A stretch of 64,000 bases of DNA from RYN-230 sp963837335. GTDB taxonomy: Bacteria > Actinomycetota > Actinomycetes > Streptosporangiales > Streptosporangiaceae. Within the stretch, counting starts at the first letter, position 1, and each line of letters starts with the position of its first letter. A program made the position numbers and the translations under genes. Below are positions 45,514 to 54,176 of the stretch, in pieces. Location of the stretch: the NCBI GenBank assembly GCA_963837335.1, contig CAWINS010000020.1:144212-208211 (forward strand), written 5' to 3'. The notes beneath the pieces were generated by a model. That model was not told the DNA's origin and did no database searches. It saw only the letters and a list, made by a program, of their open reading frames with translations.

Positions 45514-47478
45514 TCAGGTCCGGTTGCCCCGGATGATGTTGCGCGAGCCGTGGTTCACGACCGGCCGGCCGGTGTTCGGCAGCCGGTGGCCGCGGCGGCC
45601 GAGGCCGATGTAGTTGCCGATGACCAGGTTCCGGGTCGTCCCGGCCCGCAGCGTGACGCCGATGCCGGTGTTACCGCTGATCAGGTTGGCCGGCTTCCGG
45701 CCGAAGGCCCCGATCACGTTGCCGTGCGCGTGCCCGGTGAGCAGCACGCCACCGCGGTGGTTGCCCAGCGCCGCCACGCCCAGGATCTTGGTCCCGATGA
45801 AGCTGGTGAACACCTGGTTGCCGTGCGCCCGGCCGGCGATGGCCACCCCGTACCCGTCGTTCCCGGAGAAGGTGTTCTGCGGGATCACCGAACGCCGCGA
45901 GCCGCCGATGACGTTATTGTGCGCGGTGCCGTCGATCCGCACCCCGTCCCCGCCGTTGGGCAGCGCGCCGTTGCCCTTGGTGTTCAGGCCCGCGATGTCC
46001 GGGTCCACGGTGACCCCCGACGCGTGGCCGCCGATCTCGATGCCGTTGCCGCGGTTACCGGAGAACACGTTGGTGCGGACCAGGTTGCTGCCCCCGGTGG
46101 CGGTGATCAGCAGGCCGTCCCGGCCGTTCGGCGCGGCGCCCTTGAAGGCCAGCAGGCCGCCGAAGGTGTTGAACGTGGTGAACCCGCTCACCCGGCCGGT
46201 GACCTCGATCCCGTTGCGGCCGTTGCCGGCGGACACGTTCCCCAGCGGGATCACGCCGCCCACCTGGGTGCCGGCCGAGGACCCCTGGACGAGGATGCCG
46301 TTGAGCCGGTTCTTGACGATCGCGGTGTTGTTGGCGCCGGTGCCGAAGAAGTTACCCTGCACCACCGTGTCGCTGGCGTCGGTGACGCGCAGCCCGTTCT
46401 GCTTGTTGCCGCTGATCACGTTGTAGTAGACGAACGGGTTGTTGACGAACTTGCAGCCGACCAGCGAGTTGTGGTTCGCGCCGTCGATCCACACCCCGCT
46501 GGCGCCGTTGCCCAGGGCGGCGTCGCCGCGGGCCGTGGTGCCGATGAAGTTCCCGTTGAGCTCGTTGTGCCCGGCGCCGTCGTCGATCAGCACCCCGGAC
46601 AGGCCGTTGCCGGAGATCAGGTTGCCGTCCGGCGGGACCACGAACACCGGCGTCACGGTGCCCTTGCTGCCGGTCGGGTTGTTCGCCTGCCCGGTGGCAG
46701 AATCCACGAACACGGTGCCGCCCACCTCGTTCGCGTAGGAGCGGCCGACGATGGCCAGCCCGTTGTCGCGGTTGGGGATGGCCGACGTGCCCGCGGCATT
46801 GGTCCCGATGCGGTTCGCAGCGACCGTGTTCACCGACGACCCGGACAGGGTGATGCCGTTCCCGCCATTGCCGGAGATCACGTTGGAGACCGCTCCGGAT
46901 GTGCCCGCCGGATTCTCGCCGATCGTGTTCCCCTGCGACGAAGCCGCAACGAAAACCCCGTCCCCGTCATTGCCGAACGCCGCGCCGGAGCGGTTGAGGC
47001 CGATGTAGTTCCGGTCCAGGGTGATATTGCTGGCCTCCAGCGTGACGCCGTCCCCGCGGGCGTCGTCCACGGCGAGGCCCAGCAACTGTGCCCCCGACGA
47101 GCCCGGCGCGAACTCCAGCCCGGCCTGCCCGTTGGCGTCGATCTCCACGACCGGCGCGCGGCCCCGGACGTATCCCGGGGCGGACGCCCCGTCGATGGTC
47201 ATGTTCGCCGACAGGGCGGGCAGCGGGCTGGACAGCGTGATCGTGCCGCGCACCGCGAACCTGATCAGCGTGCGGCGGCCTGGCAGGCTGAGGTTGGCCC
47301 TGGTGATCGCCGCCCGCAGTGAGCCCGGTCCCGCGCTGGCCAGGCTGGTCACCGTGAGTGAGGCCGGCCGGGTGGCCGCGGCGGCCGCCGTTCCCGCGCA
47401 CATCAGGCCGGGCACGCAGACGCCCGTGGCGGCCAGGGCCGCGGCCGCAGCCCGGGTGCCGGTGACGATTCTGAACAC
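45514..47478 (-). CDS. Secreted right-handed parallel beta-helix repeat protein
   Basis: 654 residues from GTG 47478. Signal peptide: basic start, hydrophobic run (AAAALAATGVCVPGLMCAG), cleavage around AAAAA-TRP. The rest is a regular array of about 24-residue turns with NxIxG and GN(G)xxGIxIxG spacing (VISGNGGNGITLSGSSVNTV, NLISGNGLSGVLIDDGAGHN), as in periplasmic copper-binding NosD/pectate-lyase-like solenoids. No catalytic motif is recognised. A cell-surface adhesive or polysaccharide-binding role is possible. The frame is intact across about 20 turns. It is convergent with the transglutaminase gene. Confidence 0.85.
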   Translation of the reverse strand: MFRIVTGTRAAAAALAATGVCVPGLMCAGTAAAAATRPASLTVTSLASAGPGSLRAAITRANLSLPGRRTLIRFAVRGTITLSSPLPALSANMTIDGASAPGYVRGRAPVVEIDANGQAGLEFAPGSSGAQLLGLAVDDARGDGVTLEASNITLDRNYIGLNRSGAAFGNDGDGVFVAASSQGNTIGENPAGTSGAVSNVISGNGGNGITLSGSSVNTVAANRIGTNAAGTSAIPNRDNGLAIVGRSYANEVGGTVFVDSATGQANNPTGSKGTVTPVFVVPPDGNLISGNGLSGVLIDDGAGHNELNGNFIGTTARGDAALGNGASGVWIDGANHNSLVGCKFVNNPFVYYNVISGNKQNGLRVTDASDTVVQGNFFGTGANNTAIVKNRLNGILVQGSSAGTQVGGVIPLGNVSAGNGRNGIEVTGRVSGFTTFNTFGGLLAFKGAAPNGRDGLLITATGGSNLVRTNVFSGNRGNGIEIGGHASGVTVDPDIAGLNTKGNGALPNGGDGVRIDGTAHNNVIGGSRRSVIPQNTFSGNDGYGVAIAGRAHGNQVFTSFIGTKILGVAALGNHRGGVLLTGHAHGNVIGAFGRKPANLISGNTGIGVTLRAGTTRNLVIGNYIGLGRRGHRLPNTGRPVVNHGSRNIIRGNRT

Positions 47479-47654
47479 GATTATCCTGCTCCCCTTGATG
47501 GCATCCAGCAGGAATATGCGCAGGTAGATCGCCCGGCAAACCCCGGAATACCTTTCCGGGAATTCGCCCGGATAAGAGCCTTAAATCCAGCTAATCAGAT
47601 GACTGGACGGATAACGCGGGCCGCTGCCCGGAGCTACTCACCCAGCGCGTCGAG

Positions 47655-48785
47655 TCAGTGCTGATCGACGTCCGGGGCGCTGCCGTTCTGGGCCACCGGC
47701 GCCGGGAGCGGGGCGGCTGGCTCCGTGGCCGGGGCGGCCGGCTCCGGGACCGGGGCCGGGGCCGGGGGCGCGACCTCCTGGGGCGTCTGCGGGGTGCTGT
47801 CCGGCACCGGGTCGCCGGACGGGCGGTCGTGGAAGGAGACCTCTATATGCTGCTCCTCGCGCCGCTGGTTCTGCAGCGCCTGGAGCGCCATACTGGCCCG
47901 GTCCGCCTCGGTGAGCGGCGGCTGGACAATCGACCGCGGCCACAGCCGCCGGGCCAGCACCACGTTGATCTCGGCGGCGTAGACGGTGATCTCGATGGCC
48001 AGGTAGATGTAGGCCACCAGCCCGAGGACGGTCCCGAATACGCCGTAAGCCGAGCCGCTGCGCACATAGTGGTGCACGAGGTATGTGCCGAGGATCTGCA
48101 GAAGGGTCCAGGCGATCCCCCCGATCACTGCGCCGGGGATCAGCTTCTGGGTTGGCACCCCCTTCGGGGTCAGGACCCGGAACGTGATGACGTACATGCC
48201 CACGTTGAACAGGGCCGCCGCCACCTCGGCCAGGATCACGAAGATGACAGCCTTCTTGCCGTAGGTGTTGAGGCTGGCCAGCAGCGTGGTCAGGATGACC
48301 CCCAGGCCGAGCACACCGAGGAACTCCACGGCCCGCCCGAGGCGCTGCACGTAGCCGGGCCGGGCGGGGCCGGGCAGGTTCCACACCTGCTCCATCGTGA
48401 ACAGGCCCGCCTGGGCCAGCCCGGTCGCGCCCCAGACCAGGCCGATCAGGCCCACGATGAGCCCGATGACGCTGGAGCGCCGCAGTTGGTGCACGTTCTC
48501 GGTCACCTGGGTGCCGACCTCAGGGATCTGTTGGGCCACCGCGTTGATGACATCCTGGCGGAACCCCGCATCCACGGAGGCAGCCAGGCCCAGCACCGTC
48601 ACCAGGATCAGGAGGAGCGGGAACAGCGCCCGGAAGATGGAGAAGGCCAGGTTCGAGACCAGCACGCCCCCGTTGTCGTCGCCGTACTTCTTGGTCACCG
48701 CGAAGACGAAGGCCCCCGGGGTGAAGCGCTGCTGGGTGGCGTCTACCCGCCGGATTACCCGCTCGACTGGATTCACCGCGATCAC
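47655..48785 (-). CDS. YihY/BrkB-family inner membrane protein
   Basis: 376 residues. YihY core: GVLVSNLAFSIFRALFPLLL with the usual helix 1, then VIGLIVGLIGLVWGATGLAQ, FLGVLGLGVILTTLLASLNT, KLIPGAVIGGIAWTLLQILG and YGVFGTVLGLVAYIYLAIEI; about six membrane helices. A hydrophilic Pro/Ala/Glu-rich tail of about 80 residues follows (PAPAPVPEPAAPATEPAAPL). YihY proteins were once called ribonuclease BN in error; the role is thought to be envelope-related transport or lipid export, but is unproven. The frame is intact. Confidence 0.88.
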   Translation of the reverse strand: MIAVNPVERVIRRVDATQQRFTPGAFVFAVTKKYGDDNGGVLVSNLAFSIFRALFPLLLILVTVLGLAASVDAGFRQDVINAVAQQIPEVGTQVTENVHQLRRSSVIGLIVGLIGLVWGATGLAQAGLFTMEQVWNLPGPARPGYVQRLGRAVEFLGVLGLGVILTTLLASLNTYGKKAVIFVILAEVAAALFNVGMYVITFRVLTPKGVPTQKLIPGAVIGGIAWTLLQILGTYLVHHYVRSGSAYGVFGTVLGLVAYIYLAIEITVYAAEINVVLARRLWPRSIVQPPLTEADRASMALQALQNQRREEQHIEVSFHDRPSGDPVPDSTPQTPQEVAPPAPAPVPEPAAPATEPAAPLPAPVAQNGSAPDVDQH

Positions 48786-48896
48786 CCGCCTCCGACGCGG
48801 ATGAACTGCCCCCAGCTGGCCTGGTCAAACGATGGGACCGCTCGGGCAAACCGGCAGCAGCTCACGGGCCGGGCGGCTCACGGGCGGGGGCCGGCG

Positions 48897-50357
48897 TCAG
48901 TTCACGCAGGGAATGCCGTTCTTGGCCACGACCGCGCCACCTTGCGGCCCGGCGGTGGGGATGACCGGGGCCGCCGCCCCCGGCGCGGCGGAGGCCGGGA
49001 TATGCGGCAGCGTGGCGCTGGCGCCGAGCAGGATCTCGACCTGGTGCGGCGGCACTGAGCCGCTGGCCACGGCGGCCGCGCCGAACAGCGCGGCGATGGG
49101 GCCGGCCGGGGCCGCCGCTCCCGGTCCGTAACGGACCTCGGTGCTGGACAGGGCACTGGTGTTCCCGACCCGCCCGGCCCGGAAGCCTGCCCCCGCCAGG
49201 GCCGCCGCGACCCGCGCGGCCAGCCCGGTCGTGTTGCCGCCGTTCAGCACATCGACGGTGATCGCCCGGCTGCCGGTCAGGCCGCGGTGCTGGTGCTGCG
49301 GAGGGCTGGGCCGGGGGTAAAAGGTGCCCCGGACGATCGACACGATGTCAGCGGGATCGATCACGTTGGCGTCCTGGCCATCGATCGTGGCGTAGCCCTT
49401 GATCGGCAGCGTGTGGAAGACCAGGTTGCCGCTGGACAGGCTGCGCATCTCGGTGGCGAAGTCGAGCAGGTTCCACCCCGCGTCGGTGATGACGTACTGC
49501 TTCGCGACGGACAGCAGGGCGTCCAGCTTGGTCAGGTCGCTGAGCACCCCCTCGGCCCGCAGTTGGTGGATCACCGAGTCAAGGAACGCCTGCTGGCGGT
49601 GGGTACGGTCCAGGTCGCCGTTGGGCAGGCCGTCGCGCTGGCGCACGAACGCCAGCGCCTGGGCGGCGCCCAGGTGCTGGAATCCGGCGGGGAAATTGGC
49701 GCCGGAGTTGACGTCGTGGACCGGATGCCTGAGGCAGACCTCCACCCCGCCGAACACTTTCGCGAGCTCGTAGAACCCGTCCATGTTGACTTCGGCGAAG
49801 TGGTCGATGTGCACCCCGGTGAGCTTCTCCACGGTCGCCACCGCGGCGGTACGGCCGGCCTCATTACCAAGGAAGGCCAGTTGGTCCTGGCCCATGGCGG
49901 GATGCTGCTGCCGCAGCTTCCCCTCCTCGTAGAACATGCTCACGCCGTAGGCCTGGTCGATCTTGCCCTGCTGCTGCGGCCCGACCGTGCCCGCGAACTG
50001 CACCCAATCGTCGCGCGGGATCGAAAAACCGACCGCTTTCTTGCCGCCGGCTGGTATGTGGATGAGGATCAGCGTATTCGTGTCATTACCGCCCGCACCG
50101 TTGGCGACGGCCTGGGCGTTTCCCGCATGCAGCTTGGACAGGATGCCCGCGGGCAGGATGTTGCCATTCCAGTCCCGGCGGCTTTCCAGTCCCATAAGGA
50201 GGATGTTCTGCGGGCCGATAGAGGGGCCGCTGGCGATAGCGTGCGAACTCCCGATGCTGCTCACGTCCTGGACGAACGAGTGCGAGAAGCCGCTGACCAG
50301 GAGGATCAGTGCCGCGAAGACGCAGCACAGCCAGTATCCGGTCTTCCGCCGGCGCAT
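48897..50357 (-). CDS. LytR-CpsA-Psr (LCP) family protein
   Basis: 486 residues. ATG 50357 is chosen for AGGAGGG six bases upstream. One N-terminal helix (YWLCCVFAALILLVSGFSHS), then the LCP domain: QNILLMGLESRRD, NDTNTLILIHIPAGGKKAVG, FSIPRDDWVQF (Arg/Asp of the pyrophosphate site), QAYGVSMFYEE and ALAFVRQRDGLPNGDLDRTH. The C-terminal part resembles a LytR_C domain (ITVDVLNGGNTTGLAARVAA). LCP enzymes attach glycopolymers to peptidoglycan. It heads this minus-strand group before YihY. Confidence 0.9.
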   Translation of the reverse strand: MRRRKTGYWLCCVFAALILLVSGFSHSFVQDVSSIGSSHAIASGPSIGPQNILLMGLESRRDWNGNILPAGILSKLHAGNAQAVANGAGGNDTNTLILIHIPAGGKKAVGFSIPRDDWVQFAGTVGPQQQGKIDQAYGVSMFYEEGKLRQQHPAMGQDQLAFLGNEAGRTAAVATVEKLTGVHIDHFAEVNMDGFYELAKVFGGVEVCLRHPVHDVNSGANFPAGFQHLGAAQALAFVRQRDGLPNGDLDRTHRQQAFLDSVIHQLRAEGVLSDLTKLDALLSVAKQYVITDAGWNLLDFATEMRSLSSGNLVFHTLPIKGYATIDGQDANVIDPADIVSIVRGTFYPRPSPPQHQHRGLTGSRAITVDVLNGGNTTGLAARVAAALAGAGFRAGRVGNTSALSSTEVRYGPGAAAPAGPIAALFGAAAVASGSVPPHQVEILLGASATLPHIPASAAPGAAAPVIPTAGPQGGAVVAKNGIPCVN

Positions 50358-50449
50358 CGGTTCCCTCCTGGGCGGGTAGTTACTGTTGCGGCGAAGACTA
50401 CCCACGCAGTTCCCTCGCCAAGCCGGAGCAGCTAACCTTTAGGACCACA

Positions 50450-51028
50450 ATGCCGACCCCGCAAGGATACGACGCAGACCCGCGGCCGCTGTATCGCGGC
50501 GCGCCGCGGCGTTATCGGGGCACGCGTGGGCCCGATCCCGTAATGCGTGCGCAAATGCACGGGCGCGATCCGGTAACGCCCCGGGGCTATTCCGTAATGC
50601 GCGGGCAAATGCACCGGCGGCCATCACCGCCTGGCCCGGTGCCGTCGTGGTGGGGTTCGCTGACCACCAGGGGCGGGGTTTGCATCGTGGCGGGCGGGAC
50701 CGCGCTCGGCGCGCTCATCACCGTCCTGGCGGGCACCGATCCGGGCCCGGTGCTCGGCGTGTCCCTGGTGGCCGCCACGCTGGCCGCTGCCCTCGCGATC
50801 CAGCCCCGGGCCGTCTACCGGATCATCCCGGTACCCGCGCTGGCTTATGTCGCTACCGCCATTGTGGCCGGGCTGATCGGGGACCGGGTGGCCAGCACGT
50901 CCCACACGGCCCTCGCCGTCAGCGCCGCCCAGTGGATCGCCAGCGGGTTCCTCCCGATGACCGCGGCCACCTTGCTGGCCATCGCGGTGACCGCGATCCG
51001 CTGGTTCATCCAGTCCCGGATCCGGTGA
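50450..51028 (+). CDS. Membrane protein, DUF6542-like
   Basis: 192 residues. A basic, low-complexity N-terminus (about 70 residues) contains two similar Met/Arg-rich units (PVMRAQMHGRDP and SVMRGQMHRRPS) from a repeated DNA segment at about 50535-50615. Four helices follow (VCIVAGGTALGALITVLAGT, VLGVSLVAATLAAALAIQPR, VPALAYVATAIVAGLIGD, PMTAATLLAIAVTAIRWFI), with an RAVYRIIPVPALAY turn typical of DUF6542. ATG 50450 has AGGA six bases upstream. Divergent from LCP. Function unknown. Confidence 0.75.
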   Translation: MPTPQGYDADPRPLYRGAPRRYRGTRGPDPVMRAQMHGRDPVTPRGYSVMRGQMHRRPSPPGPVPSWWGSLTTRGGVCIVAGGTALGALITVLAGTDPGPVLGVSLVAATLAAALAIQPRAVYRIIPVPALAYVATAIVAGLIGDRVASTSHTALAVSAAQWIASGFLPMTAATLLAIAVTAIRWFIQSRIR

Positions 51029-51056
51029 CCGTCGGGGATACCGGCGTGCACATCGT

Positions 51057-51752
51057 TCAGCCCGGGCGCCCCCAGGGCCTGGCGGCGAGAACGGCGAGGT
51101 GCAGGGCGACCAGCGTGTCTTCCAGGTCGCGGACGGCCTCGATCCGGCCGTGGCGGACTTCGGCGCGCACCAGCTCGGCCGTGGCGCCCGCCAGCGCGTA
51201 GTAGGCCTCGTAGGGAACCTCGGGCCAGGCCGGGTGCTCGCGGCGGGCCCGCTCATGCCAGGCCTGATTCAGCCTGGCGAACTTGTGCTGCGCGGCCTCG
51301 AGCCGCCGGACCGCGCGGGGCCCGGCCGCGGGCATGTCCACATAGAAGGCCCGGGCAAAGGCGGGCTCCCCGGCCAGGAAGTCCAGGAACGCGGCCAGGC
51401 CCGCCCGCAGCACGTCTTCGGCGCCCGCGCCCGCGGGCCGCTGCCGGGCCGCGGCCGCCACCCGGTCCAGCAGGAGTTCCCCACCCTCGCGGGTCGCGGC
51501 GAGGAAGCAGTCCTCCTTGTCGGCGAAGTGGGCGTAGAACGCGGCCTTGGAGACCCGGGCGCCGCGCACGATGTCCGCGACGGTGACGTCATTGAATCCG
51601 GTCGTGGCCACGGCGGCGATGGCCGCCCTCAGCAGCCGCCCGCGCTGCGCCGCCCGCACCGCCTCGAGGGGCAGCCCGTTCCGGCCACGGGGCAGCCCAG
51701 GCTCACCTTCGTGCGTACGGGCGAGGGCGCCCTCTTGTCTCACTGCCGCCAC
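51057..51752 (-). CDS. TetR-family regulator
   Basis: 231 residues; the HTH is at about 38-85 (RGRLLRAAIAAVATTGFNDV, TVADIVRGARVSKAAFYAHF, ADKEDCFLAATREGGELLL). The ligand domain is of generic TetR form. The extended N-terminus (about 30 residues) may be partly untranslated; MAAVRQ at 51752 is the first Met. Divergent from an MFS transporter with a palindrome between them, so it most likely represses that transporter. Confidence 0.87.
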   Translation of the reverse strand: MAAVRQEGALARTHEGEPGLPRGRNGLPLEAVRAAQRGRLLRAAIAAVATTGFNDVTVADIVRGARVSKAAFYAHFADKEDCFLAATREGGELLLDRVAAAARQRPAGAGAEDVLRAGLAAFLDFLAGEPAFARAFYVDMPAAGPRAVRRLEAAQHKFARLNQAWHERARREHPAWPEVPYEAYYALAGATAELVRAEVRHGRIEAVRDLEDTLVALHLAVLAARPWGRPG

Positions 51753-51773
51753 ACTCTTAAGCTATCAGCGCTA

Positions 51774-51791
51774 AAGTACACCGCCGTACTT
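51774..51791. promoter_or_regulatory. Candidate TetR operator
   Basis: AAGTAC-ACCGCC-GTACTT, a perfect inverted repeat with a six-base spacer, lies in the 85-base divergent gap; an AGCGCT palindrome (51767-51772) is next to it. Confidence 0.55.
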
Positions 51792-51837
51792 CTGTGGTCG
51801 CTGCTCCGGCACGACCACGCCGAGCAGGGAAGGCCCC

Positions 51838-53718
51838 ATGAGCGCGACTGCGACAGATTTGATCCCTGGCCGCCAAGGAAAGGCGTCGTGGCTGTGGCGC
51901 CGCCAGCTGGATACTTATCCCAATACCGGGCCCCGCGTGCTCTACCTGGCCATCACGGTGCTGGCCACCATCACGCTGTACTACGAGCTGTACGTCGTCG
52001 GCTCGGTGTCCACCCTGGTCCTGGCCGACCTGCACATGAGCTTCACCTTCTTCGTGGTCATCCTGGCCTTCGGCAACCTGATCGGAGCCTTCGGCTCGTT
52101 GTTCGCCGGGCTCGCCGACCGGCTGGGCCGGGCCAACCTCGTGGTCGGCGGGCTGCTGCTCACCGGTATCTTCACCGCGTTCGTCATCCCCGCCATGACC
52201 AGCAAGTGGGGATTCGGCATCGCCACCTTCGTGGTCGGCCTGGTCGAGGGCATCTGCCTGGTGGCCACGCCGGCCCTGATCCGCGACTTCTCCCCCCAGG
52301 TCGGCCGGGCCACCGCCATGGGCTTCTGGACCGCCGGCCCGGTGCTGGGCAGCCTGATCGTCGCGGTGGTCGGCAGCGCCACCATCCCCGCCGTGGTGCG
52401 TGACCCAGGGATCTGGACGCACCAGTACCGCATCTGCGGCATCGCCGGCCTGGTCGTGTTCCTGATCGCCCTGGTCGGGCTGCGGGAACTGTCGCCGCGG
52501 CTGCGCGACCAGCTGATGGTGACGATGCGCGACCGCGCGCTGATCGAGGCCCGGGCCAAGGGGATCGACATCGAGGCGGCGCTGCGGCACCCGTGGCGTC
52601 AGTTGCTCAAGCCCGACGTGATCATCTCGGCTGTCGGCGTGTCGCTGATGCTGCTCATCTACTACACGGCCGTCGCGTTCGCCGTTATCTACCTGACCAC
52701 GGTGTTCGGGTTCTCCGTCAAGGACGCCAACGGCCTGGGCAACTGGAACTGGGGATTCAACGTCATCGCCGTGATCCTGATCGGGATAATCTCCGACCGG
52801 TTCCGGGTCCGGAAGCCGTTCATGGTCATCGGCGGGGTGGTGGCCGCCGTGATGACCGTGGTGTACCTGGAGCAGGCGGGCCATCACCCCAGCTACTACA
52901 CGCTCGCCATCATCCTGGCGGTGGGCTCGTTCTTCCTGGGCGTGGCCTACTGCCCCTGGATGGCCAGCTATACCGAGACCGTCGAGGCGCGCAATCCCGC
53001 ACTCACCGCCACCGGCCTGGCCATCTGGGGCTGGATCATCCGGGTCACGATCTTCATCGCGTTCCTGATCATCCCGGCCGTCATCAACTCGGTCACGCCA
53101 CTGATCAGCTACGGGCCCACCGTGTCCGGGTACGTGGCGCGCTATGGCAGCGAGATCACGTTCGCGCAGACCCACCCGCAGGTCGTGGCCACCGCCACCA
53201 CCTATAAGACCCAGCTGGCCAACGCGCAGAAGTTCGCGCCCGAGCTGGCGGTGATCCAGGCCAATCCGGCCCTGTTCGCCAAACTGGCCACGTACCCCAA
53301 CCCGGCTGCCATCCCGCCGAAACTGGCGGCCCAGGCCGTCGCGGCCGCGGGCGGGGGCGCGAAGGGGACCGCCATTCTGTCCACCATCAGCGCCAACGGC
53401 GCCGCCATTAAGGGCGTCATCGCGGTGGCACCCAAGCTGGCGACCGTGGCTCCCTATGCGGCCCAGCTGACGGCGCTGTCCAAAGTCCCGCCGCAGGTGT
53501 TCCCGTACCTGAAGGCCCACGCCGCCGCGGTCCAGAAGGCCGCCGCCCAGGCCCCCGGCCAGTGGAAGACCTGGTACTGGGTGTGTTTCGGCGGCATCAT
53601 TTTCTTCCTGCTCACCATCCCGCTGCTCCGGGGCCGCTGGAAGACCTCCGACGCTCGCCGGGACGAGGAGGAGCACGAGGCGATGGTCACCGCCGAACTG
53701 GCCAAGCTTCATACCTGA
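51838..53718 (+). CDS. MFS transporter with large extracytoplasmic insert
   Basis: 626 residues, well above the usual 400-470. The first part has the MFS fold (YYELYVVGSVSTLVLADLHM, FAGLADRLGRANLVVGGLLL in loop 2-3). Between the next-to-last and last helices is an insert of about 160 residues rich in Ala/Pro (QVVATATTYKTQLANAQKFA, AIPPKLAAQAVAAAGGGAKG), predicted outside; the last helix is YWVCFGGIIFFLLTIPLL, then a charged tail. Substrate unknown; a drug or metabolite exporter under TetR control is likely. The frame is intact and a terminator follows. Confidence 0.87.
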   Translation: MSATATDLIPGRQGKASWLWRRQLDTYPNTGPRVLYLAITVLATITLYYELYVVGSVSTLVLADLHMSFTFFVVILAFGNLIGAFGSLFAGLADRLGRANLVVGGLLLTGIFTAFVIPAMTSKWGFGIATFVVGLVEGICLVATPALIRDFSPQVGRATAMGFWTAGPVLGSLIVAVVGSATIPAVVRDPGIWTHQYRICGIAGLVVFLIALVGLRELSPRLRDQLMVTMRDRALIEARAKGIDIEAALRHPWRQLLKPDVIISAVGVSLMLLIYYTAVAFAVIYLTTVFGFSVKDANGLGNWNWGFNVIAVILIGIISDRFRVRKPFMVIGGVVAAVMTVVYLEQAGHHPSYYTLAIILAVGSFFLGVAYCPWMASYTETVEARNPALTATGLAIWGWIIRVTIFIAFLIIPAVINSVTPLISYGPTVSGYVARYGSEITFAQTHPQVVATATTYKTQLANAQKFAPELAVIQANPALFAKLATYPNPAAIPPKLAAQAVAAAGGGAKGTAILSTISANGAAIKGVIAVAPKLATVAPYAAQLTALSKVPPQVFPYLKAHAAAVQKAAAQAPGQWKTWYWVCFGGIIFFLLTIPLLRGRWKTSDARRDEEEHEAMVTAELAKLHT

Positions 53719-53729
53719 AAAGGCACGGC

Positions 53730-53761
53730 GCTCTGCCCGGATCGGCTGATCCGGGCAGAGC
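53730..53761. terminator. Rho-independent-type hairpin after MFS gene
   Basis: A perfect 14-base stem (GCTCTGCCCGGATC at 53730-53743 against 53748-53761) with loop GGCT, 11 bases after the MFS stop. It lies between the MFS gene and the convergent Lsr2-like gene, so it can serve both. Confidence 0.85.
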
Positions 53762-53789
53762 GGCTGCTCACCTGACCAGCGGATCGCCG

Positions 53790-54110
53790 TTAATGGGCCG
53801 CAACGAACTTGCGCTCGACATCCGCCGGAATCCGGCCCCGGTCGCTGATCACTATGCCCTGCGTCCGGGCCCAGTCACGGACGTCAGCACTGTGCTGCCG
53901 GGAGCTGACCGTCCTGCGGGGGGCCGGCTCCCTGGCCACCTTCCGGGCGTACGGGACGAATTTCTGGGCCGCCTTGTCCAGGGCCCGGCCGTCCTTCCCG
54001 CACAAGTCGATCTCAAGAGCACGGCCATCCAAGGAGATAGACCGCGTCCGCGCGTCCTTCGTGCCGCCGCAAATGTCGCATGTGACCGTGACAGTCGTCT
54101 GAGTTGCCAT
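53790..54110 (-). CDS. Lsr2-like DNA-binding protein with N-terminal zinc-ribbon-like motif
   Basis: 106 residues. The C-terminal domain reads VRDWARTQGIVISDRGRIPA, matching the Lsr2 DNA-binding tail (W-A-x-x-x-G-x-x-x-S-x-RGR-I-P). The N-terminus, TVTVTCDICGGTKDARTRSI, SLDGRALEIDLCGKDG, has CxxC and a third Cys (C-x2-C-x25-C), replacing the longer Lsr2 dimerisation beta sheet; it resembles the Lsr2 beta hairpin (Y/LDLC). Such proteins occur as paralogues of Lsr2 in actinobacteria and bind AT-rich foreign DNA. A second copy is at 57565. The frame is intact. Confidence 0.87.
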   Translation of the reverse strand: MATQTTVTVTCDICGGTKDARTRSISLDGRALEIDLCGKDGRALDKAAQKFVPYARKVAREPAPRRTVSSRQHSADVRDWARTQGIVISDRGRIPADVERKFVAAH

Positions 54111-54176
54111 ACTTTCCCACCCCTAGATTCCTTTGCTGCTCCGCGGAAGGATACCTGACCAGCGCATTTCCTTACG

